Shown here: piece after piece, positions 37,278 to 50,024 of the stretch
Numbering within the stretch: position 1 is the stretch's first letter
How the letters are laid out: each line of letters starts with the position of its first letter
Assembly: GCA_025964575.1 (NCBI GenBank)
Contig: JAOPYO010000035.1
Span: forward strand, 47,356 to 111,355
Direction of reading: 5' to 3'
From: Actinomycetes bacterium
GTDB taxonomy: Bacteria > Actinomycetota > Actinomycetes > Streptosporangiales > Streptosporangiaceae
DNA length: 64,000 nucleotides
Notes under the pieces: model-generated
What the model saw: only the letters and a program-made list of their open reading frames with translations
What the model was told of the DNA's origin: nothing
Database searches by the model: none
Translations under genes and position numbers: made by a program

Positions 37278-37823
37278 ATGCGATGGACACTCCACGGAGA
37301 AAGGGCTGTATACAGCAGTCCCTGGCTGGATGTGCACCTGGCCGACGTCGAGCTGCCGGACGGGCGGCGGTTCGACCACCACCTCGTCCGGATCCGGCCT
37401 GCGGCGGGTGCCCTGGCGGTCGACGGCCAGGGACGGGTGCTGCTGATCTGGCGGCACCGGTTCATCCCCGACGCCTGGGGCTGGGAGCTCCCAGGCGGCC
37501 GGGTCGAGGCAGGTGAGGAGCCTGCGGAGGCAGCCGCGCGTGAGGTCCTCGAAGAGACCGGCTGGCGGCCCGGGCCGTTGACGCACCTGCTCGACGTCCG
37601 GCCGTCACCGGGCCTCACCGATGGCGTTCATCACATTTTCCGGGCCGAGGGCGCGGTGCACATCGGACCGCCCACCGATGTGGAGGCCGAGCGCGTCGAA
37701 TGGGTGCCGGTGGCCTCGGCGCCCGAGCTCATCGCCCGAGGCGAGATCGTTTCGTCTTCGACGATGGCGGGGCTGCTCTATCTCATGACGACCGGGTGCG
37801 GCAATGGGTTGCCATCTGGCTAG
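37278..37823 (+). CDS. Nudix hydrolase
   Basis: A 181-residue hydrolase with an intact Nudix box ([20 protein letters not shown] then ETGW) after the beta strand [10 protein letters not shown]. Its N-terminal [20 protein letters not shown] resembles ADP-ribose pyrophosphatase-type members, which cleave nucleoside diphosphate-linked compounds. The ATG follows a GGAGAGGG. It diverges from pgsA and is the last gene before the repeat-rich locus. Confidence 0.88.
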   Translation: MRWTLHGERAVYSSPWLDVHLADVELPDGRRFDHHLVRIRPAAGALAVDGQGRVLLIWRHRFIPDAWGWELPGGRVEAGEEPAEAAAREVLEETGWRPGPLTHLLDVRPSPGLTDGVHHIFRAEGAVHIGPPTDVEAERVEWVPVASAPELIARGEIVSSSTMAGLLYLMTTGCGNGLPSG

Positions 37824-37907
37824 CGATACGACACGGGAACCTGGCAGCCCCCGGGGGCCGATGAGATCGGCAGGCGGTCGCCGACCGAACATCCGCTATC
37901 CGAGCAA

Positions 37908-37961
37908 GCGGCTCCTGGTAGGAGAGCTGATGTCCGAAGTCAGTCTCCTGCCAGGAGCCGC
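37908..37961. terminator. long near-perfect hairpin between convergent genes
   Basis: An 18-bp stem (GCGGCTCCTGGTAGGAGA with its complement, one G-U pair) encloses a further CTGA/TCAG pairing; the whole spans 54 bases. It lies between the Nudix gene and the convergent secreted-repeat gene. It has no U-run. A bidirectional terminator is the simplest reading, but the length and perfection are unusual. Confidence 0.5.
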
Positions 37962-38117
37962 GTCCACTGTCGTGGCCCGGCGATGGGTTCACATCGACCG
38001 GCGCCAGTCCAGCGCCGTGAGTGGGTGGTCACCAAGGTGACGTGGACCTCCCGCACACCAAAGACACCGAGTCAGTGGTGGTTGTGGTGGGTTCCGATCG
38101 CCGCAGTGGTGTCACCT

Positions 38118-38675
38118 TCAGTAGGACCGCATGTGCTGCGACCGCATGTGCGGGGACCTCATGTGCGGGGACCTCATGTGCTGCGACCGCATGCGCGGGG
38201 ACCTCATGTGCTGCGACCGCATGTGCTGCGACCGCATGTGCGGGGACCGCATGTGCTGCGACCGCATGCGCGGGGACCTCATGTGCTGCGACCGCATGTG
38301 CTGCGACCGGGTGCGCTGGAACCGCATGCGCGGGGACCGCATGTGCTGGAAACGAGCGCGGTGGAAACGAGCGCGGTGGAAACGAGCGTGGCGGAACCGG
38401 TGGAAGCGCGCGTGGCGGAACCGGTGGAACGTCCGCCCACAACGATGCCTCCGCCACCGCCTGGGGCGCAATCGCTGATCGGTGGTGCGGGTCTGGAGGC
38501 CGACGGCGCTCCGGACGTTCGGCGCGCTGTTCAGAGTCTGTTGCGATTGGGCAGTCGTCACGACCGCGCTCGGAGCCGTGGCTGCTTGGGCAGCGGCGTC
38601 CAGGCCGATGAGGCCACCGGTCGCGACGGTGGTCACGGTCAGGGTCGCCATGAGCTTCTTGATGCGGTACATCAT
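38118..38675 (-). CDS. secreted repeat protein rich in His, Met, Arg
   Basis: A 185-residue protein. Residues 1-31 form a clear signal peptide (MMYRIKKLMATLTVTTVATG, cleavage after AQA). A neutral stretch to about residue 70 follows, then an Arg/His-rich segment with RFRHA and RFHRA units, then fifteen five-residue repeats of the type HMRSQ/HMRSP/RMRSQ to the C terminus. The repeats give a strongly basic, Met- and His-rich tail with metal- or polyanion-binding potential; that role is inferred. The ATG has GGGGGA just upstream. The DNA repeats are open in all frames, so the frame is chosen by the signal peptide and ribosome binding site. No known family. Confidence 0.6.
   Translation of the reverse strand: MMYRIKKLMATLTVTTVATGGLIGLDAAAQAATAPSAVVTTAQSQQTLNSAPNVRSAVGLQTRTTDQRLRPRRWRRHRCGRTFHRFRHARFHRFRHARFHRARFHRARFQHMRSPRMRFQRTRSQHMRSQHMRSPRMRSQHMRSPHMRSQHMRSQHMRSPRMRSQHMRSPHMRSPHMRSQHMRSY
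38129..38429. repeat. 15-bp tandem repeat array (minisatellite)
   Basis: Fifteen copies of a 15-bp unit (consensus GCATGTGCTGCGACC, with TCATG, GCATGC and GGGGACC variants) run from 38129 to 38353. Three diverged 15-bp units (GAGCGCGGTGGAAAC type) follow to 38398, and a 20-bp segment GCGTGGCGGAACCGGTGGAA occurs twice at a 24-bp period (38386 and 38410). The array encodes the C-terminal tail of the secreted protein on the minus strand. Copy number is likely to vary by slippage. Confidence 0.9.
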
Positions 38676-39021
38676 GTTCCCCCGTTCGGATTCTCCGCCG
38701 CATCGCCGTCCAAGTCATCCCTCTGTGCATCTTCTGGACGACGCCTGCATGTATGGCGTGATCACCGAATACCCGGCCGCTCTCGACGGTAACCACATAG
38801 AGTGGTCATGTGCATGCATAACGCGACTCACTCGACAGCTCGGACTGCGGGCGAGTGAGCACGACGAACATGCCGGAACCGATGCTCGCCCGGCCGATGG
38901 TTACCGCGCGGAGGATCCGCTCTTGACGAGGGACCGCGGGCTCGGTCAACGCCGATCGCGGGCGATGGCATCGAAGACGGCGGAATGATGGTCGTCGCCC
39001 GCCGGAGCCGGCGGCGTGTGA
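38676..39021. other. gene-free upstream region
   Basis: About 346 bases upstream of the secreted-repeat gene and downstream of the sugar ABC ATPase gene. It presumably holds the promoter of the secreted protein. No operator, terminator or convincing small gene was seen. Confidence 0.4.
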
Positions 39022-39870
39022 TCAGGAATTCTTCTCCCGGGTCCGCGGGTGATCCCGGTCCTCGGTCACGCCCGCCGCGGCCGCCGCCTCGGTGTCGACG
39101 ACGACGGCGCGTTCGTCTTCGACGCGGATGGCTCCGGTCATGATCGCTACGACGTCGGACATGGAGTAGTCGGCCGGATCGACGACCGCGGCACGCCTGC
39201 CCAGGCGCTGGACGTGGATGCGGTCAGCGATCTCGAAGACCTGCGGCATGTTGTGGCTGATCAGGACTACGGGAAGGCCGCGGTCGCGGACCCGGGCGAT
39301 GAGGTCCAGGACCTGCCCGGACTCCTTGACTCCGAGGGCGGCGGTGGGCTCGTCCATGATGACGACGTGCCGTGCCCAGGCCGCGGCGCGCGCCACGGCG
39401 ACGCCCTGCCGCTGACCTCCCGAGAGGGTCTCCACACGCTGGGTGAGCGAGCGCAGGCCTATCTTGAGTTCGTCCATGTGCTGGGCGGCCTCGGTGCGCA
39501 TCCGTGGCTTGTCGAGGAGCCGGAACACGTGACCGAGGACGCCTGACCGGCGCAGTTCACGTCCGAGGAACAGGTTACTCGCGATGTCGAGGGCGGGTGC
39601 CACGGCGAGGTCCTGGTACACCGTCTCGATGCCGTTCCGCCGGGCGTCGATCGGGCTGCGGAAGTGCACCACCTTCCCGTCCAGGCTGATCTGGCCCTGG
39701 TCGGGCTGGATCGCCCCGGTCAGTGCCTTGATCAGGCTGGACTTACCGGCGCCGTTGTCGCCGATGACCGCGAGCACCTCACCGGGCAGCAGGTCGAAGT
39801 CGGCGCCGTCCAGGGCGGTCACCTGGCCGTACCGCTTGACGAGCCCGCGGGCGGACAGAACAGCGGTCAT
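39022..39870 (-). CDS. frcA: sugar ABC transporter ATP-binding protein, FrcA class
   Basis: A 282-residue single-domain ATPase. It has Walker A GDNGAGKSS, the signature LSGGQRQGVAVARA, Walker B HVVIMDEPTAALG and the His loop ISHNM. Sugar importers of this (CUT2) class usually have a double ATPase, but the fructose system FrcA has one domain, as here. A 40-residue acidic C-terminal extension is disordered. It overlaps the permease gene by four bases and energises uptake by the permease and binding protein upstream. Confidence 0.85.
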   Translation of the reverse strand: MTAVLSARGLVKRYGQVTALDGADFDLLPGEVLAVIGDNGAGKSSLIKALTGAIQPDQGQISLDGKVVHFRSPIDARRNGIETVYQDLAVAPALDIASNLFLGRELRRSGVLGHVFRLLDKPRMRTEAAQHMDELKIGLRSLTQRVETLSGGQRQGVAVARAAAWARHVVIMDEPTAALGVKESGQVLDLIARVRDRGLPVVLISHNMPQVFEIADRIHVQRLGRRAAVVDPADYSMSDVVAIMTGAIRVEDERAVVVDTEAAAAAGVTEDRDHPRTREKNS

Positions 39871-40874
39871 TGGGCCCTCCTGCGGGAGATCTGGTCGACG
39901 GTGACGGCGAGGATGACCAGGATCCCGGTGATCAGGACCTGGTAGATGGAGCTCACACCCATGAGCTGGAGACCGTTACGGATCACGCCCACGATCAGGG
40001 CACCGATCAGGGTGCCGAGCACCGCTCCCCGCCCGCCGAACAGGCTCGTGCCCCCCAGGACCACGGCGGTGATGCTCTCCAGGTTCTCGGTCTGGCCCGT
40101 TTGGGGGTCACCGACGCCGGTACGCGCGACGAACAGCAGAGCGGCGACCCCGTACACCAGTCCGGCGATGACGTAGACCCCGAGCAGCAGCCGCTTGGTC
40201 GGAATCCCGGTGAGCCGCGCGGCTTCCGGGTTGTTCCCGACGGCGTACACGTGCTTGCCCCAGGCGGTCTGGCTCAGCAGGTAGGCGAACACGAGGAACA
40301 GTCCGATGGTGAGTACGGACCCGTACGTCACATCGGTGCTGCCGACGCTGAAGGTGCTCCCGAGCGAGGTCAGCGCGGACGGGAGGTGGGTGATCGTCTG
40401 CTCGTTGGAGTAGATGTGGGTCAGCGCGAAGGCGATGTTGAGCATGCCCAGCGTGACGATGAAGGGCGGCAGCGAGATCTTTGTGACCAGCAGCCCGTTG
40501 GCCAGCCCGAAGGCCCCGCAGACGAGGATGCCGAGCCCGATCGCCACCAGCGGCGGCACCGTCCCATCGACCGCCAGCTTGGTCATGACGATGGTGCCGA
40601 ACGCCATGATGGCGCCGTTGGACAGGTCGATCCCGCCCGTGAGGATGATCAGCGTCTGCCCGACGGCCAGAGCACCGACCACCATGACCTGCTGGATTAT
40701 CAGCGACAGATTGCCGCCGCTCAGGAACGTGTCGGTGCGCAGGCTGAAGAAGACACAGGCGAGGACGAGCGCCGCTAGCGGGCCGAGGGTGGAGCCGTTG
40801 ACCGCATGCCGCCAGACGGGCACCGGCCGCGTGGCCGGTGGTGACGGGGCAGGCGCTGTTGTCGGGGTGGTCAT
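39867..40874 (-). CDS. frcC: sugar ABC transporter permease, FrcC/RbsC class
   Basis: A 335-residue membrane protein with eight to ten helices. Conserved CUT2 permease segments are GQTLIILTGGIDLSNGAIMA, FIVTLGMLNIAFAL, GNNPEAARLTGI and AVVLGGTSLFGGRGAVLGTL. The ATG at 40874 follows GGAGG by about twelve bases; an earlier TTG is possible. It forms the pore of the fructose-type importer. The gene lies between the binding-protein and ATPase genes on the same strand. Confidence 0.87.
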   Translation of the reverse strand: MTTPTTAPAPSPPATRPVPVWRHAVNGSTLGPLAALVLACVFFSLRTDTFLSGGNLSLIIQQVMVVGALAVGQTLIILTGGIDLSNGAIMAFGTIVMTKLAVDGTVPPLVAIGLGILVCGAFGLANGLLVTKISLPPFIVTLGMLNIAFALTHIYSNEQTITHLPSALTSLGSTFSVGSTDVTYGSVLTIGLFLVFAYLLSQTAWGKHVYAVGNNPEAARLTGIPTKRLLLGVYVIAGLVYGVAALLFVARTGVGDPQTGQTENLESITAVVLGGTSLFGGRGAVLGTLIGALIVGVIRNGLQLMGVSSIYQVLITGILVILAVTVDQISRRRAQ

Positions 40875-40946
40875 GGAGCGAAACACCTCCAAGGGATGGG
40901 ATGGACGGCAGGGGCCCGGCCCGGGCAGGACCGGGCCCCCTGAGGA

Positions 40947-42017
40947 TCAGCCCCAGCAGTTGGCGAGACCGAAGGCGGTGTCCTTGGAGTCGACACCGGT
41001 CATCGGCTTGTCGGTGATCAGGGTGACCCCGGTGTCGGTGTAGCCCGACGCTTTCGCACCACCCTGCGCGTAAGCGGCCACCGCGTCCACACCCTGCGAT
41101 GCCATCTTCAGCGGATACTGCTGTGAGGTCGCCGCGATCTCACCGCTCTGCACCGCCTTCGTACCGGTACAACCTCCGTCGACCGAGACGATCGTCACGC
41201 TCTTCTCCAGCCCCTTCGCCTTCAGTGCCGTGTAGGCACCCAGAGCGGCCGGTTCGTTGATCGTGTAAACGAGGTTGATGCCGGGCGTCTTTGTCAGGCA
41301 GTTCTCCATCGCGGTCTGGCCTTTGGCCTGGTCGCCCTGGGTGTCCTGGGAGCAGACGACCTGCGGCGCGCTTGCGAGCTGGGTTGCCTTGTCGTCGACG
41401 CTGGCCGCGCCGAAGCCCTTGAGGAATCCGTTGTGCCGCAGGATGCCGACGGAGACGCCGGGGGCGAGGTCGAGGGTGGCGATCTTGGCGGGCGTGCTCC
41501 CCATGTGCGCCTTGGCGTACTGGCCGATCAGCACCCCGGCCTGGAAGTTGTTCGTGGCGAACAGCGCGTCGACCGCGCTCTGCGGATCCGTCGGGGTGTC
41601 GAGCGCGATGACGAGGGTGCCCTTGGCACGAGCCTTCTCGATCGCAGGAACGATCGCCTTGGTGTCGCTCGGCGTGATGAGGATGCCCTTCACGCCCGCC
41701 GCGACCATGTTCTCGATGGCCGTCACCTGGCTCGAGTTGTCACCGTCGAACTTACCGGCGGCCGTCATCAGGGTGACGCCCTTGGCCTTGGCCTCCTTCT
41801 CGGCGCCCTCCTTCATCTTCACGAAGAACGGGTTGGTCTCGGTCTTGGTGATCAGCCCGACCTTGACCTTGCCGGATGAACCGGACGTGCCGGACGTGCT
41901 GGACTTGCCACAGCCGGTGAGCGCCACGGCGCCGGTCACCGCGACCGCCACTGCGGCGATCCAGACGCGACGGCGCGGACGGGTGTGCCTGGGGGTGGGG
42001 ATGCCTGCCGGGGCCAT
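40947..42017 (-). CDS. frcB: sugar-binding lipoprotein of ABC transporter, FrcB class
   Basis: A 356-residue periplasmic-binding-protein type 1 lipoprotein. A basic N terminus (RPRRRVWIAAVAVAVTGAVA) leads to the lipobox LTGC, followed by a Ser/Gly linker and the domain VGLITKTETNPFFVKMKEGA, with the family motifs VKGILITPSD and GTLVIALDTPTD. Fructose is suggested by the single-domain ATPase and the nearby PfkB sugar kinase, but ribose or another sugar is possible. The ATG follows GGAGG. The promoter region carries the LacI palindrome. Confidence 0.88.
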   Translation of the reverse strand: MAPAGIPTPRHTRPRRRVWIAAVAVAVTGAVALTGCGKSSTSGTSGSSGKVKVGLITKTETNPFFVKMKEGAEKEAKAKGVTLMTAAGKFDGDNSSQVTAIENMVAAGVKGILITPSDTKAIVPAIEKARAKGTLVIALDTPTDPQSAVDALFATNNFQAGVLIGQYAKAHMGSTPAKIATLDLAPGVSVGILRHNGFLKGFGAASVDDKATQLASAPQVVCSQDTQGDQAKGQTAMENCLTKTPGINLVYTINEPAALGAYTALKAKGLEKSVTIVSVDGGCTGTKAVQSGEIAATSQQYPLKMASQGVDAVAAYAQGGAKASGYTDTGVTLITDKPMTGVDSKDTAFGLANCWG

Positions 42018-42095
42018 AGTGACCTCCTCGAATTTCTCCGGCGATTCCGCCGGAAAGGTTTCGTCCGGGTTTCGTTGGCGTTATCTTGCTGTCAA

Positions 42096-42131
42096 GAAAG
42101 CGTTTGCGCAAGCGTTCGCGCAAACGCTTTC
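42096..42131. promoter_or_regulatory. 36-bp palindromic LacI-type operator
   Basis: GAAAGCGTTTGCGC and its complement form perfect 14-bp arms around an 8-bp centre. The repeat contains TTGCGCAA and AAACGCTTT motifs typical of LacI/CcpA-type operators. It sits between the binding-protein gene and the LacI gene, about 35 bases from the latter's start, and so probably controls both. Confidence 0.85.
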
Positions 42132-42166
42132 GTCACAAACACATCTCGACGAACCCAGGGGGGCAG

Positions 42167-43207
42167 ATGGTCACGATGGCCGACGTGGCGCGGCAGGCCA
42201 GAGTCTCGGTCTCCACGGTGTCGCATGTGATCAACGGCACGCGCTTCGTGAAGGAAGAAACGCGCAAGCTCGTCCTGGCGGCCATCAAGGACTCCGGCTA
42301 CACGCACAACACGATAGCAAAATCGCTGGTCAGCGGCAGTACACAGACGATCGGGCTGGCCATCTCGGCGATCACGAACGTCTACTTCGCCGACATCGTC
42401 TCGGCGATCGAGGTCGAGGTCAGCCGGGCCGGCTACACCCTGCTCCTCGCCGACACCCATGACGACCCGGCGAAGGAACTCCACGTGGTCGAGGCCCTGC
42501 ACCAACGGCGGGTGGACGGTGTGCTGCTGGCCCCGGCGACCGGACCCGATGGGGACGCCCTGCGTTATCTCGGCGACCTGGGCGTGCCGGCCGTGCTGGT
42601 GGACCGCTGCGCCTCCGGCGCCTTCGACCAGGTCGGCACCGAGAACATCGAGGCGACGGCCCGGCTGACGGCGCACCTCGCCGAGCAGGGTCATCGGCGG
42701 ATCGCCATGATCTCCGGCCGCACCGGGCTGTCGACCAGTGACGAGCGCGTCCACGGCTACCGCACGGGACTCGAGCGAAGCGGACTGGCCAGGGACGACC
42801 AGCTCGTCACCACGGGAGGTTCCAACGCCGAGGAGGCCGAGCGGGCCGTGCGCGGGCTGCTCGATCTCGACGACCCGCCCACCGCGCTCGTGGTGGCGAA
42901 CAACCACATGACGATCGGGGCGATGCGCACCCTCGGCCAGCTGGGTGTGCGGGTCCCCGAAGACGTCGCCCTGGTGGCGTTCGACGACTTCGAATGGGCC
43001 GCGCACTTCCGGCCCCGGCTCACCACGATGGCCCAGCCGATCCAGGAGATCGGCGCCCAGGCCGTGCAGCTGCTGCTGGCGAGGATCGGTGATCCCCGCC
43101 GGCCGGCGCAGACCGTACGGCTCGGACCTCGGTTCATGCACCGCGAATCCTGCGGTTGCACCCAGGGCGCGGGGCAGGCGTCCCCAGCCCAAAGAGGCCG
43201 AGCATGA
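42167..43207 (+). CDS. LacI family transcriptional regulator of the sugar ABC cluster
   Basis: A 346-residue regulator. The helix-turn-helix is at residues 3-50 (TMADVARQARVSVSTVSHVI, then NGTRFVKEETRKLVLAAI), and the periplasmic-binding-like effector domain follows, ending MHRESCGC. The ATG at 42167 follows a run of G residues; an alternative ATG is three codons later. A 36-bp palindromic operator lies just upstream. It likely represses the transporter and possibly the sugar kinase genes until the sugar or its phosphate binds. Confidence 0.92.
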   Translation: MVTMADVARQARVSVSTVSHVINGTRFVKEETRKLVLAAIKDSGYTHNTIAKSLVSGSTQTIGLAISAITNVYFADIVSAIEVEVSRAGYTLLLADTHDDPAKELHVVEALHQRRVDGVLLAPATGPDGDALRYLGDLGVPAVLVDRCASGAFDQVGTENIEATARLTAHLAEQGHRRIAMISGRTGLSTSDERVHGYRTGLERSGLARDDQLVTTGGSNAEEAERAVRGLLDLDDPPTALVVANNHMTIGAMRTLGQLGVRVPEDVALVAFDDFEWAAHFRPRLTTMAQPIQEIGAQAVQLLLARIGDPRRPAQTVRLGPRFMHRESCGCTQGAGQASPAQRGRA

Positions 43208-43348
43208 AGCGCGCCATCACGGCGACGATCATGATGGGGGCTGACCACCGTCACGAAGCCGATCACCCAGATGGCGGATGGGCCGTCACTGCCCATCGCG
43301 CAGGGTGACACCCCGTCTTAGACTGAATCGGAGGTTGTTCGAACCATC

Positions 43349-44326
43349 ATGAGTCACATCGCGGTGATCGGCGAGGCTGTGGCCGACGCCTTCCCCAATC
43401 CCAGCCAAGCCGAGCGAGGGGTGCTGAACCTGCAGGTCCGGCCGGGCGGCAGCCCGGTCAACACTGCGATCGGGCTCAGCCGGCTGGGCACCCCCACCAG
43501 TTTCCTCGGCCGACTCGCACCCGGGCCGTTCGGTGACCTCATCCGCGAACACCTGATCGCGTCCCGGGTCGACCTGACGGACAGCGTGCGGGCCAGCGAG
43601 CCGGCCACGCTCGCCATCACCGCGATCGACTCCTCCGGACAGGCGACCTACGACTTCTATGCCGACGGCACCGCCGACTGGCAGTGGACCCGCGAAGAAC
43701 TCACCCAGCGACGGCCCGGCGGCGCGTTCTGCGTGCACACCGGATCCCTCGCCCTGATCCGCGAGCCCGGCGGTCCACTGATCGAAGACCTCCTCAGCGA
43801 CATGAAACCGCACGCCACCATCTCCATCGACCCGAACGTCAGGCCCCGCCTCGTCGCGCCGGAGACCTACCGGGCCCACCTGGATCGGTGGACACGCCTG
43901 GCCGACATCTTCCGGCTGAGCGACGAGGACTTCGGCCACCTCTACCCGGACACGGAGCTGGAGCAGGCGTGTGACACCTGGCACGAGAACGGAGTCCGCC
44001 TTGCCGTGGTCACTCGGGGAGCCGAGGGAGCCTTCGCCTCATTTGACGGCACCCGCATCACCGTCCCCACACCGGACATCGCCCTGGTGGACACCGTCGG
44101 TGCGGGCGACGCGTTCACCGCGGGGCTCCTGCACTGGCTGGACAGCAAGGGATATCTGGGCGGGCGACTCGATGGCGTCACCAGCGACGACCTCCGCCAA
44201 GCCATGATGTTCGCGACCTACATCGCCGCGGAAACCTGCAAAGTCCCCGGCGCGGACCCGCCCTGGGGCGATCACCTCACCCCGACCACGATCGGCGATG
44301 TCGGCCCGGCGACGCCGCGCCTGTGA
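43349..44326 (+). CDS. PfkB family carbohydrate kinase (fructokinase-type)
   Basis: A 325-residue sugar kinase. The first PfkB signature (VRPGGSPVNTAIGLSRLGTP) and the second with the catalytic Asp (LVDTVGAGDAFTAGLLHWLD) are intact. ATP-dependent phosphorylation of fructose, or of a related sugar delivered by the adjacent ABC importer, fits the context. A GGAGG lies 13 bases before the ATG. A short 34-codon frame between LacI and this gene is not supported. Confidence 0.88.
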   Translation: MSHIAVIGEAVADAFPNPSQAERGVLNLQVRPGGSPVNTAIGLSRLGTPTSFLGRLAPGPFGDLIREHLIASRVDLTDSVRASEPATLAITAIDSSGQATYDFYADGTADWQWTREELTQRRPGGAFCVHTGSLALIREPGGPLIEDLLSDMKPHATISIDPNVRPRLVAPETYRAHLDRWTRLADIFRLSDEDFGHLYPDTELEQACDTWHENGVRLAVVTRGAEGAFASFDGTRITVPTPDIALVDTVGAGDAFTAGLLHWLDSKGYLGGRLDGVTSDDLRQAMMFATYIAAETCKVPGADPPWGDHLTPTTIGDVGPATPRL

Positions 44327-44829
44327 TCATGGCGGGCAGAGTGCCCACTCTCCCGCGCTCACACGGTCACGGCGGGACTCGGTAGCCGCCGCGACGACGC
44401 GAGATCTCGCCACACGAGAAACGAGCGTGGCGAATACCAGGGCAGCGGTGCGGGCGAATCCGGCCGAACATCCGGTGCGGGTTCGCCGAGCACCTCAGCG
44501 ATCGCCAGGTCCCCGGTCTGCCCGCTCGAAGACCTCCGGCTGAAGCACAGACCCACGGCCGTCCGGCCCATGTTCGGCCATGTCTGGCCCGCAAGACAGA
44601 CCCCACTTCCCCGGCACCGATATGTCCCATTTTCTGCACACGCGACGTCGATTCCTGCCACATCGAATAGTTGTGATCAAGGATATGCGGCGGTTAACGT
44701 GAACGAGACAGATAGGCGCTTATTCGTAGCGACATCATTTCGCTATTATTCAACAATAGACGCCATTCTTTCACGTAGACGCTAGGGCATTCCCCCTGTT
44801 GGCTCGAGCATAGAACGGCGGTGCGGTTC
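44327..44829 (+). promoter_or_regulatory. upstream region of the encapsulin/terpene operon
   Basis: About 500 bases without a supportable gene. The last 150 bases (from about 44670) turn markedly AT-rich, which is unusual here and suggests the operon promoter. An inverted repeat TAGCGA-N7-TCGCTA occupies 44727-44745, about 85 bases before the shell start, and could be a regulator site. No clear -35/-10 pair can be assigned. Confidence 0.4.
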
Positions 44830-49582
<4,753 letters not shown>

Positions 49583-49604
49583 ACGGCTCCGCGCTGGGCA
49601 GGCG

Positions 49605-49805
49605 ATGGACGTCCGGCAGGGGCGTTCCGGGGAGATCTTCGCCGCCGATTGCCGGCCGCCGCTGACGCTCGTGGTCCTGAACCTGGAGCGGCTCGGGGCC
49701 ATGGCGGTGGAACACCTTCTCGCCGACCTGGACGGGCATCACCCGTCGGGCGTCATCCGGCAACCGGGCCGTCTGATCGTGCGAGAGTCCACCGGCCCGC
49801 TCCCC
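49605..49805 (+). pseudogene. fragment: C-terminal end of a LacI-family regulator
   Basis: The frame LTLVVLNLERLGAMAVEHLL followed by PGRLIVRESTGP is the canonical last 60 residues of LacI-type repressors. The DNA-binding and effector domains are missing, and the frame continues beyond the match into unrelated sequence (to 49874). It is a remnant of a deleted regulator gene just downstream of the terpene operon. Confidence 0.65.
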
Positions 49806-50024
49806 CACCGCCCGCCCGGCCGACCGGGAGCGTTAGCGGGTAAAGGCGACCCGGCCAGATCTATAAAGACTTAACCATGGCGTGTTTTGGAGTGCTTTCC
49901 CGGGAAATTGCATTTTATGCCGCGTTCATCGGAGCGGCGAAGCGTGGCAACCGGCCGTCACATAGCGCTACTACGCGATGACACGGTGTAGAGGTCGGGC
50001 CACCCGGTTCCCCAGGAGGTCTCT

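Noticed and set aside
38129..38429. Possible CRISPR array
   Set aside because: The units are contiguous 15-bp tandem copies with no spacers, and they extend an open frame that has a signal peptide.
38131..38478. Plus-strand frame with Cys-rich MCCDRMCGDL repeats
   Set aside because: The 15-bp period keeps all frames open; this one starts inside the array and lacks a ribosome binding site and leader, unlike the minus-strand frame.
43204..43308. 34-codon frame overlapping the LacI stop by ATGA
   Set aside because: The overlap looks like coupling, but the product is short, without family, and the sequence has no coding bias.
44359..44661. 100-codon minus-strand frame upstream of the encapsulin gene
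   Set aside because: No ribosome binding site, no recognisable domain, and Cys/Arg/Ser-rich composition typical of chance frames.
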